Below are positions 1-6,753 of a DNA stretch of 39,203 bases, piece after piece (the first letter of the stretch is position 1; the number at the start of each line of letters is the position of its first letter). The notes beneath the pieces were generated by a model, which saw only the letters and a list, made by a program, of their open reading frames with translations, was not told the origin of the DNA and did no database searches. The stretch is from NCBI GenBank assembly GCA_003963435.1, contig RXJC01000518.1, forward strand, positions 1-39,203, in the 5' to 3' direction. This DNA is from Bradyrhizobiaceae bacterium. GTDB lineage: Bacteria; Pseudomonadota; Alphaproteobacteria; Rhizobiales; Xanthobacteraceae. The position numbers and the translations under genes are program-made.

Positions 1-795
1 GCCGACGAAAACACCGATGATGGAATAGTTCTTCAGCAGCGGCAGGTTCATCGGGAGGGACGGAATCTCGCCGCTGGTGAAGCCGATCGGCAGCAGCCGA
101 CCGCCCCAGGCCATCAAGCGGGCCATCTGCTCGAAGATCGCGCCGCCGACATTGTCGAAGCCGACATCGATGCCGTTTCCTGAGGTGATCGCCTTGATCC
201 GGTCGCGTAGATCCTCGCTGCGATAGTTGACGACCGCGCTGGCACCGTAGTCGCGGACCAGGGCCGCCTTGTCGTCGGAGCCGACACCGGCGATCACGCG
301 CAGGCCGAGGTGGCGGCCGAGGTCGACGGCGGCTAGCCCAACCCCGCCGGCCGCGCCGGTGACGAACAGCGTTTCGCCGCGCGCGGCGCGTGCCCGCTCG
401 ACCAGCGCATAATAGGCCGTGCCGTAATTGTGCAGCACCGTGGCCGCCGCTTCGAACGCAACGCGGTCCGGCAGGCGCACGCATTTGGACTCCCTGGCAA
501 TCATCCGTTCGGCGTAACCGCCGGTCCAGCTGCTGCAGGCCACGCGATCGCCGGGCACAAATCTCGTCACCTTGTCGCCGATGGCGACGACGACACCGGA
601 TGCTTCCGTGCCCGGCACGAAAGGAGTCGGCGGCCGCATCTGGTAGAGACCGGAGACCATCAATTGGTCCATGAAGCTCACCGAGGCGGCATGGACCTCG
701 ATGAGGATCTCGTCGGCGACGGGCCGTGGCTCGGCGATCTCACCGAGAGATAGGCCGCCGGGACCGGTGAAGGCGTGGCACAGAATGGCTTTCAT
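1..795 (-). CDS. Zinc-type/quinone oxidoreductase (MDR family), C-terminus outside window
   Basis: The 265 visible codons read as an NADPH:quinone oxidoreductase-like medium-chain dehydrogenase/reductase. The N-terminal GroES-like domain holds the family signature around VHAASVSFMDQLMVSG, and a Rossmann dinucleotide motif follows (VTGAAGGVGLAAVDLG). Family members reduce quinones, enones or acryloyl-type substrates with NADPH in the cytoplasm. The protein runs off the window start, so the last roughly 60-70 residues are missing. The ATG at 793-795 overlaps the luxR stop as ATGA, with GGAG seven bases upstream, so this is the third gene of an operon after the MddA-like methyltransferase and the LuxR regulator. 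The substrate cannot be read from sequence; the neighbours hint at a reactive small molecule. Confidence 0.9.
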   Translation of the reverse strand, partial: MKAILCHAFTGPGGLSLGEIAEPRPVADEILIEVHAASVSFMDQLMVSGLYQMRPPTPFVPGTEASGVVVAIGDKVTRFVPGDRVACSSWTGGYAERMIARESKCVRLPDRVAFEAAATVLHNYGTAYYALVERARAARGETLFVTGAAGGVGLAAVDLGRHLGLRVIAGVGSDDKAALVRDYGASAVVNYRSEDLRDRIKAITSGNGIDVGFDNVGGAIFEQMARLMAWGGRLLPIGFTSGEIPSLPMNLPLLKNYSIIGVFVG

Positions 796-1430
796 CGAGG
801 TTCTCCGGCGCTTCTCAGGGGCGTCGCATACGCTGCGACCAGCTTGACGAAATCGGCCTGTCGCGCGGCGCCGGTCTTTTCGAACAGGCGGCGCAGATGC
901 GTCTTGATCGTCGAGCCGGAGACGCCGAACGCCGCCGCAACTTCGCGAACGCTGCCGAGCTCGACGATCGCCAGGAGGACGCGCAATTCGGCCGGCGTCA
1001 GCCGAAAGACCTGGCCGATCACGTCGGAGCAAGGCGATATGGTCAGCGCCACCTTGCGAACGAACAAGGCTGCGGAGGCGCGACAAGCCTCGCCCGCAAA
1101 CGGGCGCGTTTCCGATGTCAGCGGCAGAGCATGGGCGATATAGCGTTGACCGGCGGTGCCGATCATCGGCACCGCCGTTTCGGTGGCGAGTCGGGGCGCC
1201 GCGAATAGCCGTTGCAGGGTCTGGTTGGCCGCACCATCGCAGACGACGAGGTGGCCGCGAATTTCGCGCAGGACGTCGCGCGCAATGAGGATGGCGCGCC
1301 CGGCCGCGTTGGCGTGAACGAGACGCGCATCGGCGGCAACGAGATAGAGGCCGATGTCGAGCCCGTCGAGCGTATCGGCAAGGGTGGCCGCATCCACCGC
1401 CATTCCGGGAAGAGGGAAGATTGCGTTCAT
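792..1430 (-). CDS. LuxR-type transcriptional regulator with PAS-like N-terminus
   Basis: A 212-residue protein. Residues about 150-205 form a LuxR/GerE helix-turn-helix (FRLTPAELRVLLAIVELGS, then VSGSTIKTHLRRLFEKTG). The first 60 residues (LDIGLYLVAADARLVHANAAG) resemble a PAS-like sensor strand-helix core, which is common in short LuxR proteins of bradyrhizobia. The ATG at 1428-1430 overlaps the preceding gene's stop as ATGA and has GGAG seven bases upstream, which fixes the start; longer readings in this frame run through the upstream gene and are not real. It probably regulates its own operon, but the signal is unknown. Confidence is high for the DNA-binding domain and moderate for the PAS call. 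Confidence 0.88.
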   Translation of the reverse strand: MNAIFPLPGMAVDAATLADTLDGLDIGLYLVAADARLVHANAAGRAILIARDVLREIRGHLVVCDGAANQTLQRLFAAPRLATETAVPMIGTAGQRYIAHALPLTSETRPFAGEACRASAALFVRKVALTISPCSDVIGQVFRLTPAELRVLLAIVELGSVREVAAAFGVSGSTIKTHLRRLFEKTGAARQADFVKLVAAYATPLRSAGEPR

Positions 1431-2197
1431 TGCGGCGCTCCGACAGCTCGGCGATCTTCGGTGCGACGGCGTGCGAACAGTCGCGGCACCAGCATCGGAA
1501 CGCGCTGGCGATACTGCCGATAGGTCGCGCCGAACACGGCGATCAGGTCCCGCTCTTCGAACTGCAATGCGACCAGGATGTAGACCGTGTTGGCGAGCGC
1601 GAACAGCAGATGGCCTTCCGTCATCACGGGCGTGGCCCAGAACGCGAGCAGAAAGCCGAGCATGATCGGATGCCGCACGATCTTGTAGAGCAGCGGGGTC
1701 CGGAACGACTGGTCGGGCATCTCGGCGCCGCGTAGCGCGAGAAAAGCCTGGCGCAAGCCGAACAGATCGAAATGATCGATCATGTGGGTCGAGGCGAAGG
1801 CGATCAGCCAGCCGAGCCAATGCACGGAGGTCAGCACCCAGGCCAAGATTCCGCTCGCCTGCCAGACCGGTGCGGGGATCGGCCGCCACTGCCAGAACAG
1901 CAGGAGGAGGATCAGGCTGGAGAGCAACACATAGGTGCTGCGCTGGCAGGCCGCGGGAATGAATTCGGCCAGCCATCGCTTGAAGCCCGGGCGCGCCATC
2001 ACGCTGTGCTGGATGGCGAACAGGCTCATCAGCAGCAGGTTGACGACGATGGCCTCGCCGACATTCGAAGCGGGCCCGACGTCGATGGACTTCGGCACGA
2101 CATAATTGCCGACGAAACCGAGCGCATAGAGAAACGAAACCGTGAAGATGGCATAGCTTACGAGGGCGTAGAGCAGGATTGCGAGGCGCGCGAACAT
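1427..2197 (-). CDS. mddA: MddA-like methanethiol S-methyltransferase (NnrU/ICMT-type membrane protein)
   Basis: A 256-residue integral membrane protein with about five to six hydrophobic segments. It carries the NnrU/isoprenylcysteine-methyltransferase-like C-terminal core: IVRHPIMLGFLLAFWATPVM, then EERDLIAVFGATYRQYRQRVP, the SAM-binding region of this fold. An HSVMARPGFKRWL motif follows the second segment. This pattern matches MddA, which methylates methanethiol to dimethyl sulfide with S-adenosylmethionine and is known from Bradyrhizobium. The ATG at 2195-2197 has AGAGGA six bases upstream. It is the first gene of a three-gene operon with ATGA overlaps and is divergent from the SARP-hydrolase gene. 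The substrate assignment rests on recalled family resemblance; a general thiol or small-molecule methyltransferase is the alternative. Confidence 0.75.
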   Translation of the reverse strand: MFARLAILLYALVSYAIFTVSFLYALGFVGNYVVPKSIDVGPASNVGEAIVVNLLLMSLFAIQHSVMARPGFKRWLAEFIPAACQRSTYVLLSSLILLLLFWQWRPIPAPVWQASGILAWVLTSVHWLGWLIAFASTHMIDHFDLFGLRQAFLALRGAEMPDQSFRTPLLYKIVRHPIMLGFLLAFWATPVMTEGHLLFALANTVYILVALQFEERDLIAVFGATYRQYRQRVPMLVPRLFARRRTEDRRAVGAPQ

Positions 2198-2274
2198 GGT
2201 TTTTCCTCTTGTGCCGATGGCGACGGTGCCGCATGCAGGGCCTGTGCGCTGGCGGGCGGGCAGGCTTGATCCGG

Positions 2275-2297
2275 CCGGACCGTACCCACCGGACCGT
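2275..2297. promoter_or_regulatory. Direct repeat CCGGACCGT in divergent control region
   Basis: Two identical 9-base copies (2275-2283 and 2289-2297) are spaced 14 bases apart in the 147-base region between the MddA-like gene and the SARP-type gene. SARP regulators usually bind short direct repeats near the -35 element, so this is a candidate operator. No matching -10 was assigned. Confidence 0.3.
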
Positions 2298-2344
2298 CCC
2301 CTGCGCGTCCCCCGGAAGACGCCGGCCGGAAAAAGAGGATCTCG

Positions 2345-3886
2345 ATGACGGCTTTCTCGCTGGGAACGTTCGGGTTCCCCGAGGTCCACGCCGATGGCCG
2401 CCCGATCAAGCTGGCCTTGCGCAAGGGGCTTGCGCTGCTGGTCTATCTCGGGGAGGCCAGGGGCGCCGTCGCGCGCGAAACGATGGCGACGCTGCTTTGG
2501 CCGGAGACGCCACGGGAGACGGGCCTTGCGCGACTGCGGCGGCTGCTTCATCGCGTCGAGCTCGCACTCGGCCGATCGGTGTTCGAGACCGACCGGACCA
2601 GTCTGCGATGGTCGTCCGACGTCGAGGTGCAGCTCGACTCCCAACTGTTCGAGCAGGCCTGTGATCGCGGCGCGTTCGAACAGGCCTGCCTGATTTATCG
2701 CGGCGACTTCCTGGCGGGCTTCGCTCCGGAGGAGTGTCCCGAATTCGATGACTGGGCGTTCTTCCGCCGGGAGGCGCTGCGGGGCCGGCTGGTGCATGCG
2801 CTCGAGCGCCTCGTGCAGGACAAGAACGCCGCCGGCGACCATTTTGCCGCGACGGTCCATGCGCAGCGTCTGGTCGAGCTCGATCCGCTCAGCGAGGTCT
2901 ATGGCCGGCATTTGATCCGCAGCCTTTTGCTGGCCGGCGACCGCAGCGCGGCGGAGCGCCATCACGCGGCTCTGACTCGACGGCTGCGCGATGAGCTCGG
3001 GGTTGCGCCGGAAGCCGAGACCGAGGCGCTGATCAGCCCCGCAGCGGCGCCACAGGCGGTGCCCATGACGCGCTACGTGAAGGGCGCCGGCGTGCATCTG
3101 GCCTATCAGACCTATGGCAGAGGTCCGCTCGATATTCTGGTGATGCCCGGCTTCGTGTCGCACGTGGAGCGCGCCTGGGAGCATCCGGCGAGCCGGACGT
3201 TCCTGGCCTCACTGATGCAGCTCGGGCGTCTCGTCGTGTTCGATCGTCGCGGCATCGGACTGTCCGACCGGGTCGGATCGGCGCCCGGCATCGATGTCAC
3301 CGCGGAGGATATCGGCACCGTGCTGCGCGCGGCGGGCTCGCGCCGGGTCGTGCTGTTCGGCGCGTCGGAATGCGGGCCGGCCTGCGTCAAGTTCGCGGCC
3401 GACGAGCCGCGCCGGGTGGCCGGGCTGATCCTGTTCGGCGCGCTGGCCAAGGGCTGCTGGTCCGAGGACTATCCGCACGCGCTGCGCGCCAGCCAGTACG
3501 ATGCCTGGAGCAAGCACCTGATCGCGCAATGGGGCGGTCCGGTCGGGATCGAAACCTTTGCGCCGAGCCTTGCCGGCGACCCCCAGGCGCGCGCCTGGTG
3601 GGCAGGGCTGTTGCGCGCGGCCTCCAGTCCCGGCGGCATCTCGGCCGTGCTGGAAGCGTTTCGCGATGCCGACGTGCGGCACCTCCTGCCCGAGATCACC
3701 GTGCCGACGCTGGTGCTGCACCGGACGCACGACAAGGCGGTGCGCATCGCGGCCGGCCGCGACATGGCGAGCCGGATCAAGGGCGCGGAGTTCGTCGAGC
3801 TCGACGGCAACGATCACTGGTTCTTTGCGGGGGATCAGCGGCCGGTGCTCGAGGCGATCGCGAGGTTTGTGAAACGCATTTTGTAG
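2345..3886 (+). CDS. SARP/BTAD regulator fused to alpha/beta hydrolase
   Basis: A 513-residue two-part protein. Residues 1-95 resemble the OmpR-type winged helix of SARP regulators (HADGRPIKLALRKGLALLVYL; LLWPE). Residues 97-230 are the bacterial transcriptional activator domain, with TPR-like helices ending in LRDELGVAPEAETEAL. Residues about 242-513 are an alpha/beta hydrolase of the type often fused to adenylate cyclase or LuxR modules (LVMPGFVSHVERAWEHP; FDRRGIGLSDRV). The likely triad is Ser341, Asp463 and His491. The nucleophile elbow reads GASECG, so the usual last glycine of GxSxG is cysteine. The ATG has GAGGA five bases upstream. It is divergent from the mddA-like operon and is its obvious candidate regulator, with the hydrolase part perhaps acting as ligand sensor. 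Ligand and targets are inferred, not shown. Confidence 0.85.
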   Translation: MTAFSLGTFGFPEVHADGRPIKLALRKGLALLVYLGEARGAVARETMATLLWPETPRETGLARLRRLLHRVELALGRSVFETDRTSLRWSSDVEVQLDSQLFEQACDRGAFEQACLIYRGDFLAGFAPEECPEFDDWAFFRREALRGRLVHALERLVQDKNAAGDHFAATVHAQRLVELDPLSEVYGRHLIRSLLLAGDRSAAERHHAALTRRLRDELGVAPEAETEALISPAAAPQAVPMTRYVKGAGVHLAYQTYGRGPLDILVMPGFVSHVERAWEHPASRTFLASLMQLGRLVVFDRRGIGLSDRVGSAPGIDVTAEDIGTVLRAAGSRRVVLFGASECGPACVKFAADEPRRVAGLILFGALAKGCWSEDYPHALRASQYDAWSKHLIAQWGGPVGIETFAPSLAGDPQARAWWAGLLRAASSPGGISAVLEAFRDADVRHLLPEITVPTLVLHRTHDKAVRIAAGRDMASRIKGAEFVELDGNDHWFFAGDQRPVLEAIARFVKRIL

Positions 3887-3966
3887 GGTGGGTTAGCCGA
3901 AGGCGTAACCCACCATCTCTCACGCGGCGACGAAAGTGGTGGATTACGCTTCGCTAATCCACCCTG
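3883..3966. repeat. Palindromic repeat, family A (GTAGGGTGGG...)
   Basis: An imperfect composite palindrome that begins in the stop codon of the SARP-hydrolase gene. The left half is itself a hairpin (GTAGGGTGGGTTA / TAACCCACC) and the right half carries GGTGGATTA / TAATCCACCCT. It is the same family as the repeat at 4010-4102. It may act as a terminator or mRNA-end structure. Confidence 0.75.
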
Positions 3967-3969
3967 CGA

Positions 3970-4013
3970 AGAAGATCGAGGCGATCGAGGAATTCGTGAA
4001 GCGGATCCTGTAG
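3970..4013 (+). pseudogene. Stray duplicate of the hydrolase 3' end
   Basis: Positions 3978-4013 encode EAIEEFVKRIL plus stop. The true C-terminus of the preceding gene, at 3851-3886, encodes EAIARFVKRIL plus stop. The two 36-base stretches differ at nine or so positions, mostly synonymous, and both run straight into a family A palindrome. There is no start or rest of gene. It looks like the tail of a paralogous hydrolase gene left behind by recombination between repeats. Confidence 0.6.
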
Positions 4014-4102
4014 GGTGGGCAAAGCGAAGCGTGCCCACCATCTGCTCGATAACGGCCGATAGAGTTCGTGGGCACGGCGCTATGCGCCTTTGCCCACCCT
4101 AC
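4010..4102. repeat. Palindromic repeat, family A (second copy)
   Basis: The outer arms are GTAGGGTGGGCAAA and the complementary TTTGCCCACCCTAC. The inner arms are GCGTGCCCACC and GTGGGCACGGCGC. It lies between the stray hydrolase tail and the end of the minus-strand TetR gene, so it may also serve as terminator for that gene. Confidence 0.75.
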
Positions 4103-4117
4103 GAGATCACGGCGATC

Positions 4118-4765
4118 TTACACCGCCTCCAACTGCTCCGCTCCGCGCTTCTTCTTCGCCTTGGCCTGACCGAGCAGGGGGCCTGCCGTGAGCGCAGCGG
4201 TATCCGCCACGCCCGGGTCGCGCGAGATCATCGCCGCGACGATGGCGCCGTCGATGATGAGGCCGAGCTGGTGCGCGAGCACCGCGGGCTCGCTCGATCC
4301 GAGCTCGCCGGCGAGCTTCTCGATGTGGCCGAGCACGATCTTCTTGTGCTTCAGCGCGATGTTGCGGAACTGCTTGGCGTCCTTGTCGTGCTCGCCGACG
4401 GCGTTGATGAAGGGGCAGCCGTAGAACCGCTCTTCCGCGAACCAGCTCTTCAACGCCGGGAAGACGCGCGCCAGCTTGGCCTGCGCGTCGCCGCCGCCTT
4501 CCTCCATGGCGGCGATGAACCATTCGCGCCACTGCTTGCCTTCGCTTTCCAGCACGGCGTTGACCAGATTGGTCTTGGAGCCGAACAGCTTGTAGAGCGT
4601 GGTCTTCGCGGTGCCGGCTTCGTCGATGATCGCATTGATGCCGGTGGCGTTGATGCCGTTCTTGCAGAACAGATGCGATGCGGCGCTGAGCAGGCGTCCG
4701 CGCGCGGATTCGTCGTCGCCGGCGGCGGCGTGGGGCGAGGTCTTCTTCGATGACGTCTTTGCCAT
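4118..4765 (-). CDS. TetR-family transcriptional regulator
   Basis: A 215-residue regulator. Residues about 20-70 form the TetR helix-turn-helix (RGRLLSAASHLFCKNGINATG; then AGTAKTTLYKLFGSKTNLV), followed by an all-helical ligand domain and a lysine-rich C-terminus (QAKAKKKRG). It is transcribed away from the OsmC-like gene, leaving a 247-base control region with a TetR-like palindrome at 4964-4977. It is therefore the likely repressor of the OsmC to cyanase cluster, and possibly of itself. The start is taken as the ATG at 4763-4765; a TTG three codons upstream is possible, and neither has a clear Shine-Dalgarno sequence. The ligand is unknown. Confidence 0.9.
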   Translation of the reverse strand: MAKTSSKKTSPHAAAGDDESARGRLLSAASHLFCKNGINATGINAIIDEAGTAKTTLYKLFGSKTNLVNAVLESEGKQWREWFIAAMEEGGGDAQAKLARVFPALKSWFAEERFYGCPFINAVGEHDKDAKQFRNIALKHKKIVLGHIEKLAGELGSSEPAVLAHQLGLIIDGAIVAAMISRDPGVADTAALTAGPLLGQAKAKKKRGAEQLEAV

Positions 4766-4940
4766 GAGCTGCAACTTAATCGCAGCTGCATCACATCATC
4801 AAGCCGCATCTGTTTCGCGCCGAAAAGATTCGCACCGGCGCACGCATCTGCATCGCCTTTGAGCAGAGCGCGGCTGATCAATCCGCGGGCAGCAGCGCTT
4901 AAGCGGCTCCATTGCCTCGCATTTCGGTTTTGGCCCGCTC

Positions 4941-4956
4941 TGGCACGTCCTATGCA
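4941..4956 (+). promoter_or_regulatory. Sigma-54 (RpoN) -24/-12 promoter candidate
   Basis: The sequence TGGCACGTCCTATGCA has GG and GC with exactly ten bases between them. It matches TGGCACG-N4-TTGCA at all conserved positions except the first T of TTGC. The predicted start of transcription, about 12 bases after the GC, falls near 4967, within the TetR-like palindrome. It lies 57 bases upstream of the OsmC-like start codon. No upstream activator site was identified. Confidence 0.55.
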
Positions 4957-4963
4957 AGGAAAC

Positions 4964-4977
4964 AGACCGTTCGGTAT
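4964..4977. promoter_or_regulatory. TetR-type operator palindrome
   Basis: The sequence AGACCGTTCGGTAT is a near-perfect inverted repeat (core ACCGTTCGGT), a common half-site pattern for TetR repressors in alphaproteobacteria. It overlaps the predicted start point of the sigma-54 promoter and lies in the TetR/OsmC divergent region, consistent with repression by blocking initiation. Confidence 0.5.
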
Positions 4978-5012
4978 CCTGCCGCGTTCCGCGGCTTGCC
5001 AGGGAGAAGAAG

Positions 5013-5555
5013 ATGACTGCCGTCGTTCAAAAGACAGTGCTGACGGGGTGCCTTGCGCCCATCGACAAGAATGGCCTCGAGCAACTGATCGCGAGCGGCA
5101 AGGCTAATCCGAAGGTCGTCAAGACTTTGAAATGCAAGACGGTCGCGGAAGGTAAATTCCGCCACGCCAACTACATCCGCAATCTGCCGCCTTATATCGT
5201 CGACGAGCCGCCGGGATTGCTGGGCGACGACACCGCGCCCAACCCGTCGGAAGCCTCGCTCGCCGCGCTCGGCTCCTGCCTTGCCGTCGGCCTGCACGCC
5301 AACGCCGTGCATCGCGGCTGGATCGTCAACAAGCTCGAGCTCGAGCTCGAAGGCGACCTCAACATCACCGCGGTCTGGGGCACCGGCGACACCTCGGACA
5401 AGCCGGTCGGCTTCACCGACGTCCGCGTCAAGGTGGACATGGAATGCGAGGGCATCTCGCAGGACGAGATCAACGCGCTGGTTGCCCATGTGAAGAAATG
5501 GTCGCCGGTCGCCAACACGTTCACCCGGCCGGTCAATCTCGAGGTCGGCATCTAG
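5013..5555 (+). CDS. OsmC-like protein lacking the second catalytic cysteine
   Basis: A 180-residue OsmC/YhfA-fold protein. OsmC and Ohr proteins are cytoplasmic dimers that reduce organic hydroperoxides with a Cys pair. The first Cys is present in the usual helix (LGSCLAVGLHANAV, Cys89). The second, normally in a CPVxNT motif, is Ser164 here (KKWSPVANTFTRPV). Classical thiol peroxidase cycling is therefore doubtful; a single-Cys role such as binding or deacylating a thiol adduct is possible. The ATG has GGGAG six bases upstream. It is the first gene of the putative operon, 34 bases before the flavoprotein gene. The fold call is firm and the substrate unknown. Confidence 0.88.
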   Translation: MTAVVQKTVLTGCLAPIDKNGLEQLIASGKANPKVVKTLKCKTVAEGKFRHANYIRNLPPYIVDEPPGLLGDDTAPNPSEASLAALGSCLAVGLHANAVHRGWIVNKLELELEGDLNITAVWGTGDTSDKPVGFTDVRVKVDMECEGISQDEINALVAHVKKWSPVANTFTRPVNLEVGI

Positions 5556-5589
5556 CAGACAGCAATCAGGACAGGTGCGGGAGACGATC

Positions 5590-6702
5590 ATGGGTTCACT
5601 GGCTTTATCGCGGGTCGACGTTCTGGATCAGCCCGCACCGTCCATTGCAGGGGAGGTGGCGCGGATCGCGCGCGAGCAACTCGCGCCGCTTGCGGCCGGC
5701 ATCGACGACGGTTCGGTCTATCCGGCCGACGTGCTGCGCAAATTCGGCGAGGTCGGCGCCTGGGGCAGCCACGTGCCGCACGAAGGCCCGGCCGATCTGC
5801 GCTGCTCCATCCAGGCGATGGCGGCTATCGGCGAGGTCTGCGGGGCCACGGCCTTCATGGCGTGGTGCCAGAACACGCTGGTCTGGTACGCGGCGAATTC
5901 CACCAATGTGAAGCTGGCCAAGCGTTTTGGCGATGCGTTCTCGACCGGGCGGGTGCTCGGCGGCACCGGGCTGTCCAACCCGATGAAGAGCTTTTTCGGC
6001 ATCGAGAAACTGAAGCTGAAGGGGCGCAAGGTCGAGGGCGGCTACGTCGTGCGGGGCGCACTGCCCTGGGTCTCCAATCTCGGGCCCGATCACTATTTCG
6101 GCACGATTTTCGAGCGCGAGGATACAGCGGACACTGTGATGTTCCTCGCCGATTGCTCCGATCCAGCCATCACGCTGACGCCGTGCAAACCGTTCATGGC
6201 GATGGACGGCACCGGCACCTATGGCGTGCAGTTCCGCGACGTGTTCGTGCCGGACGAGCTGATCCTCGCCGATCCCGCTGGCCCCTTCGTCAAGAAGATC
6301 CGCGCCGGCTTCATTCTGCTGCAGGCCGGCATGGCGCTGGGCTTGATCAAAGACTGCATCAAGATCATGGACGAGGTCGATGCTCCGCTCGGCCACATCA
6401 ACCGCTATCTGCCGCAGCAGTCCGTGCATTTTGGTGATCTCGCCGCCGAGCTCGAGGCCGAGACCATGGCGCTGGCGCGCGATCCCTACAACGAAGAGGA
6501 AACCTACTGGCGCAAGGTGATCGCGCTCAGGCTTCGCGCCGGCGAGGCCAGCGTCGCGGCGGCGCATGCAGCGATGCTGCATTGTGGCGCGCGCGGCTAC
6601 CTGAAAAGCCACCGCGCGCAGCGGCGCCTGCGCGAGGCCTATTTCGTCGCGATCGTCACGCCGGCCACCAAGCAGCTGCGCAAGATGCTCGCCGATTGCT
6701 GA
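5590..6702 (+). CDS. Acyl-CoA dehydrogenase-fold flavoprotein (possible monooxygenase)
   Basis: A 370-residue protein with the ACAD fold: an N-terminal helical domain (to about 115), a beta-domain with the FAD-binding stretch (GGTGLSNPMKSFFG at 124-137, then GALPWVSNLGPDHYF), and a C-terminal helical domain ending HCGARGYLKSHRAQRRLREAY. The catalytic Glu of classical dehydrogenases sits in an IYEG-like motif near this end, where this protein has IVTPATKQLRKML. Oxidation of an acyl-CoA is therefore unlikely. A DszC/SfnC-like flavin monooxygenase or a related oxidase on a small S/N compound is more plausible. The start is the ATG at 5590, with GGGAG upstream; a GTG five codons earlier is less likely. 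It is 51 bases from the rhodanese gene. Confidence 0.82.
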   Translation: MGSLALSRVDVLDQPAPSIAGEVARIAREQLAPLAAGIDDGSVYPADVLRKFGEVGAWGSHVPHEGPADLRCSIQAMAAIGEVCGATAFMAWCQNTLVWYAANSTNVKLAKRFGDAFSTGRVLGGTGLSNPMKSFFGIEKLKLKGRKVEGGYVVRGALPWVSNLGPDHYFGTIFEREDTADTVMFLADCSDPAITLTPCKPFMAMDGTGTYGVQFRDVFVPDELILADPAGPFVKKIRAGFILLQAGMALGLIKDCIKIMDEVDAPLGHINRYLPQQSVHFGDLAAELEAETMALARDPYNEEETYWRKVIALRLRAGEASVAAAHAAMLHCGARGYLKSHRAQRRLREAYFVAIVTPATKQLRKMLADC

Positions 6703-6753
6703 GCTTCACGAGTCCACCCAGAAGACCCCCCAACCTCAACGGAGAGGCTGCCA

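Noticed and set aside
2198..3184. Upstream extension of the MddA-like frame to 3184
   Set aside because: It would lie antisense in the SARP-hydrolase gene. AGAGGA before the ATG at 2197 and the membrane-protein N-terminus fix the shorter start.
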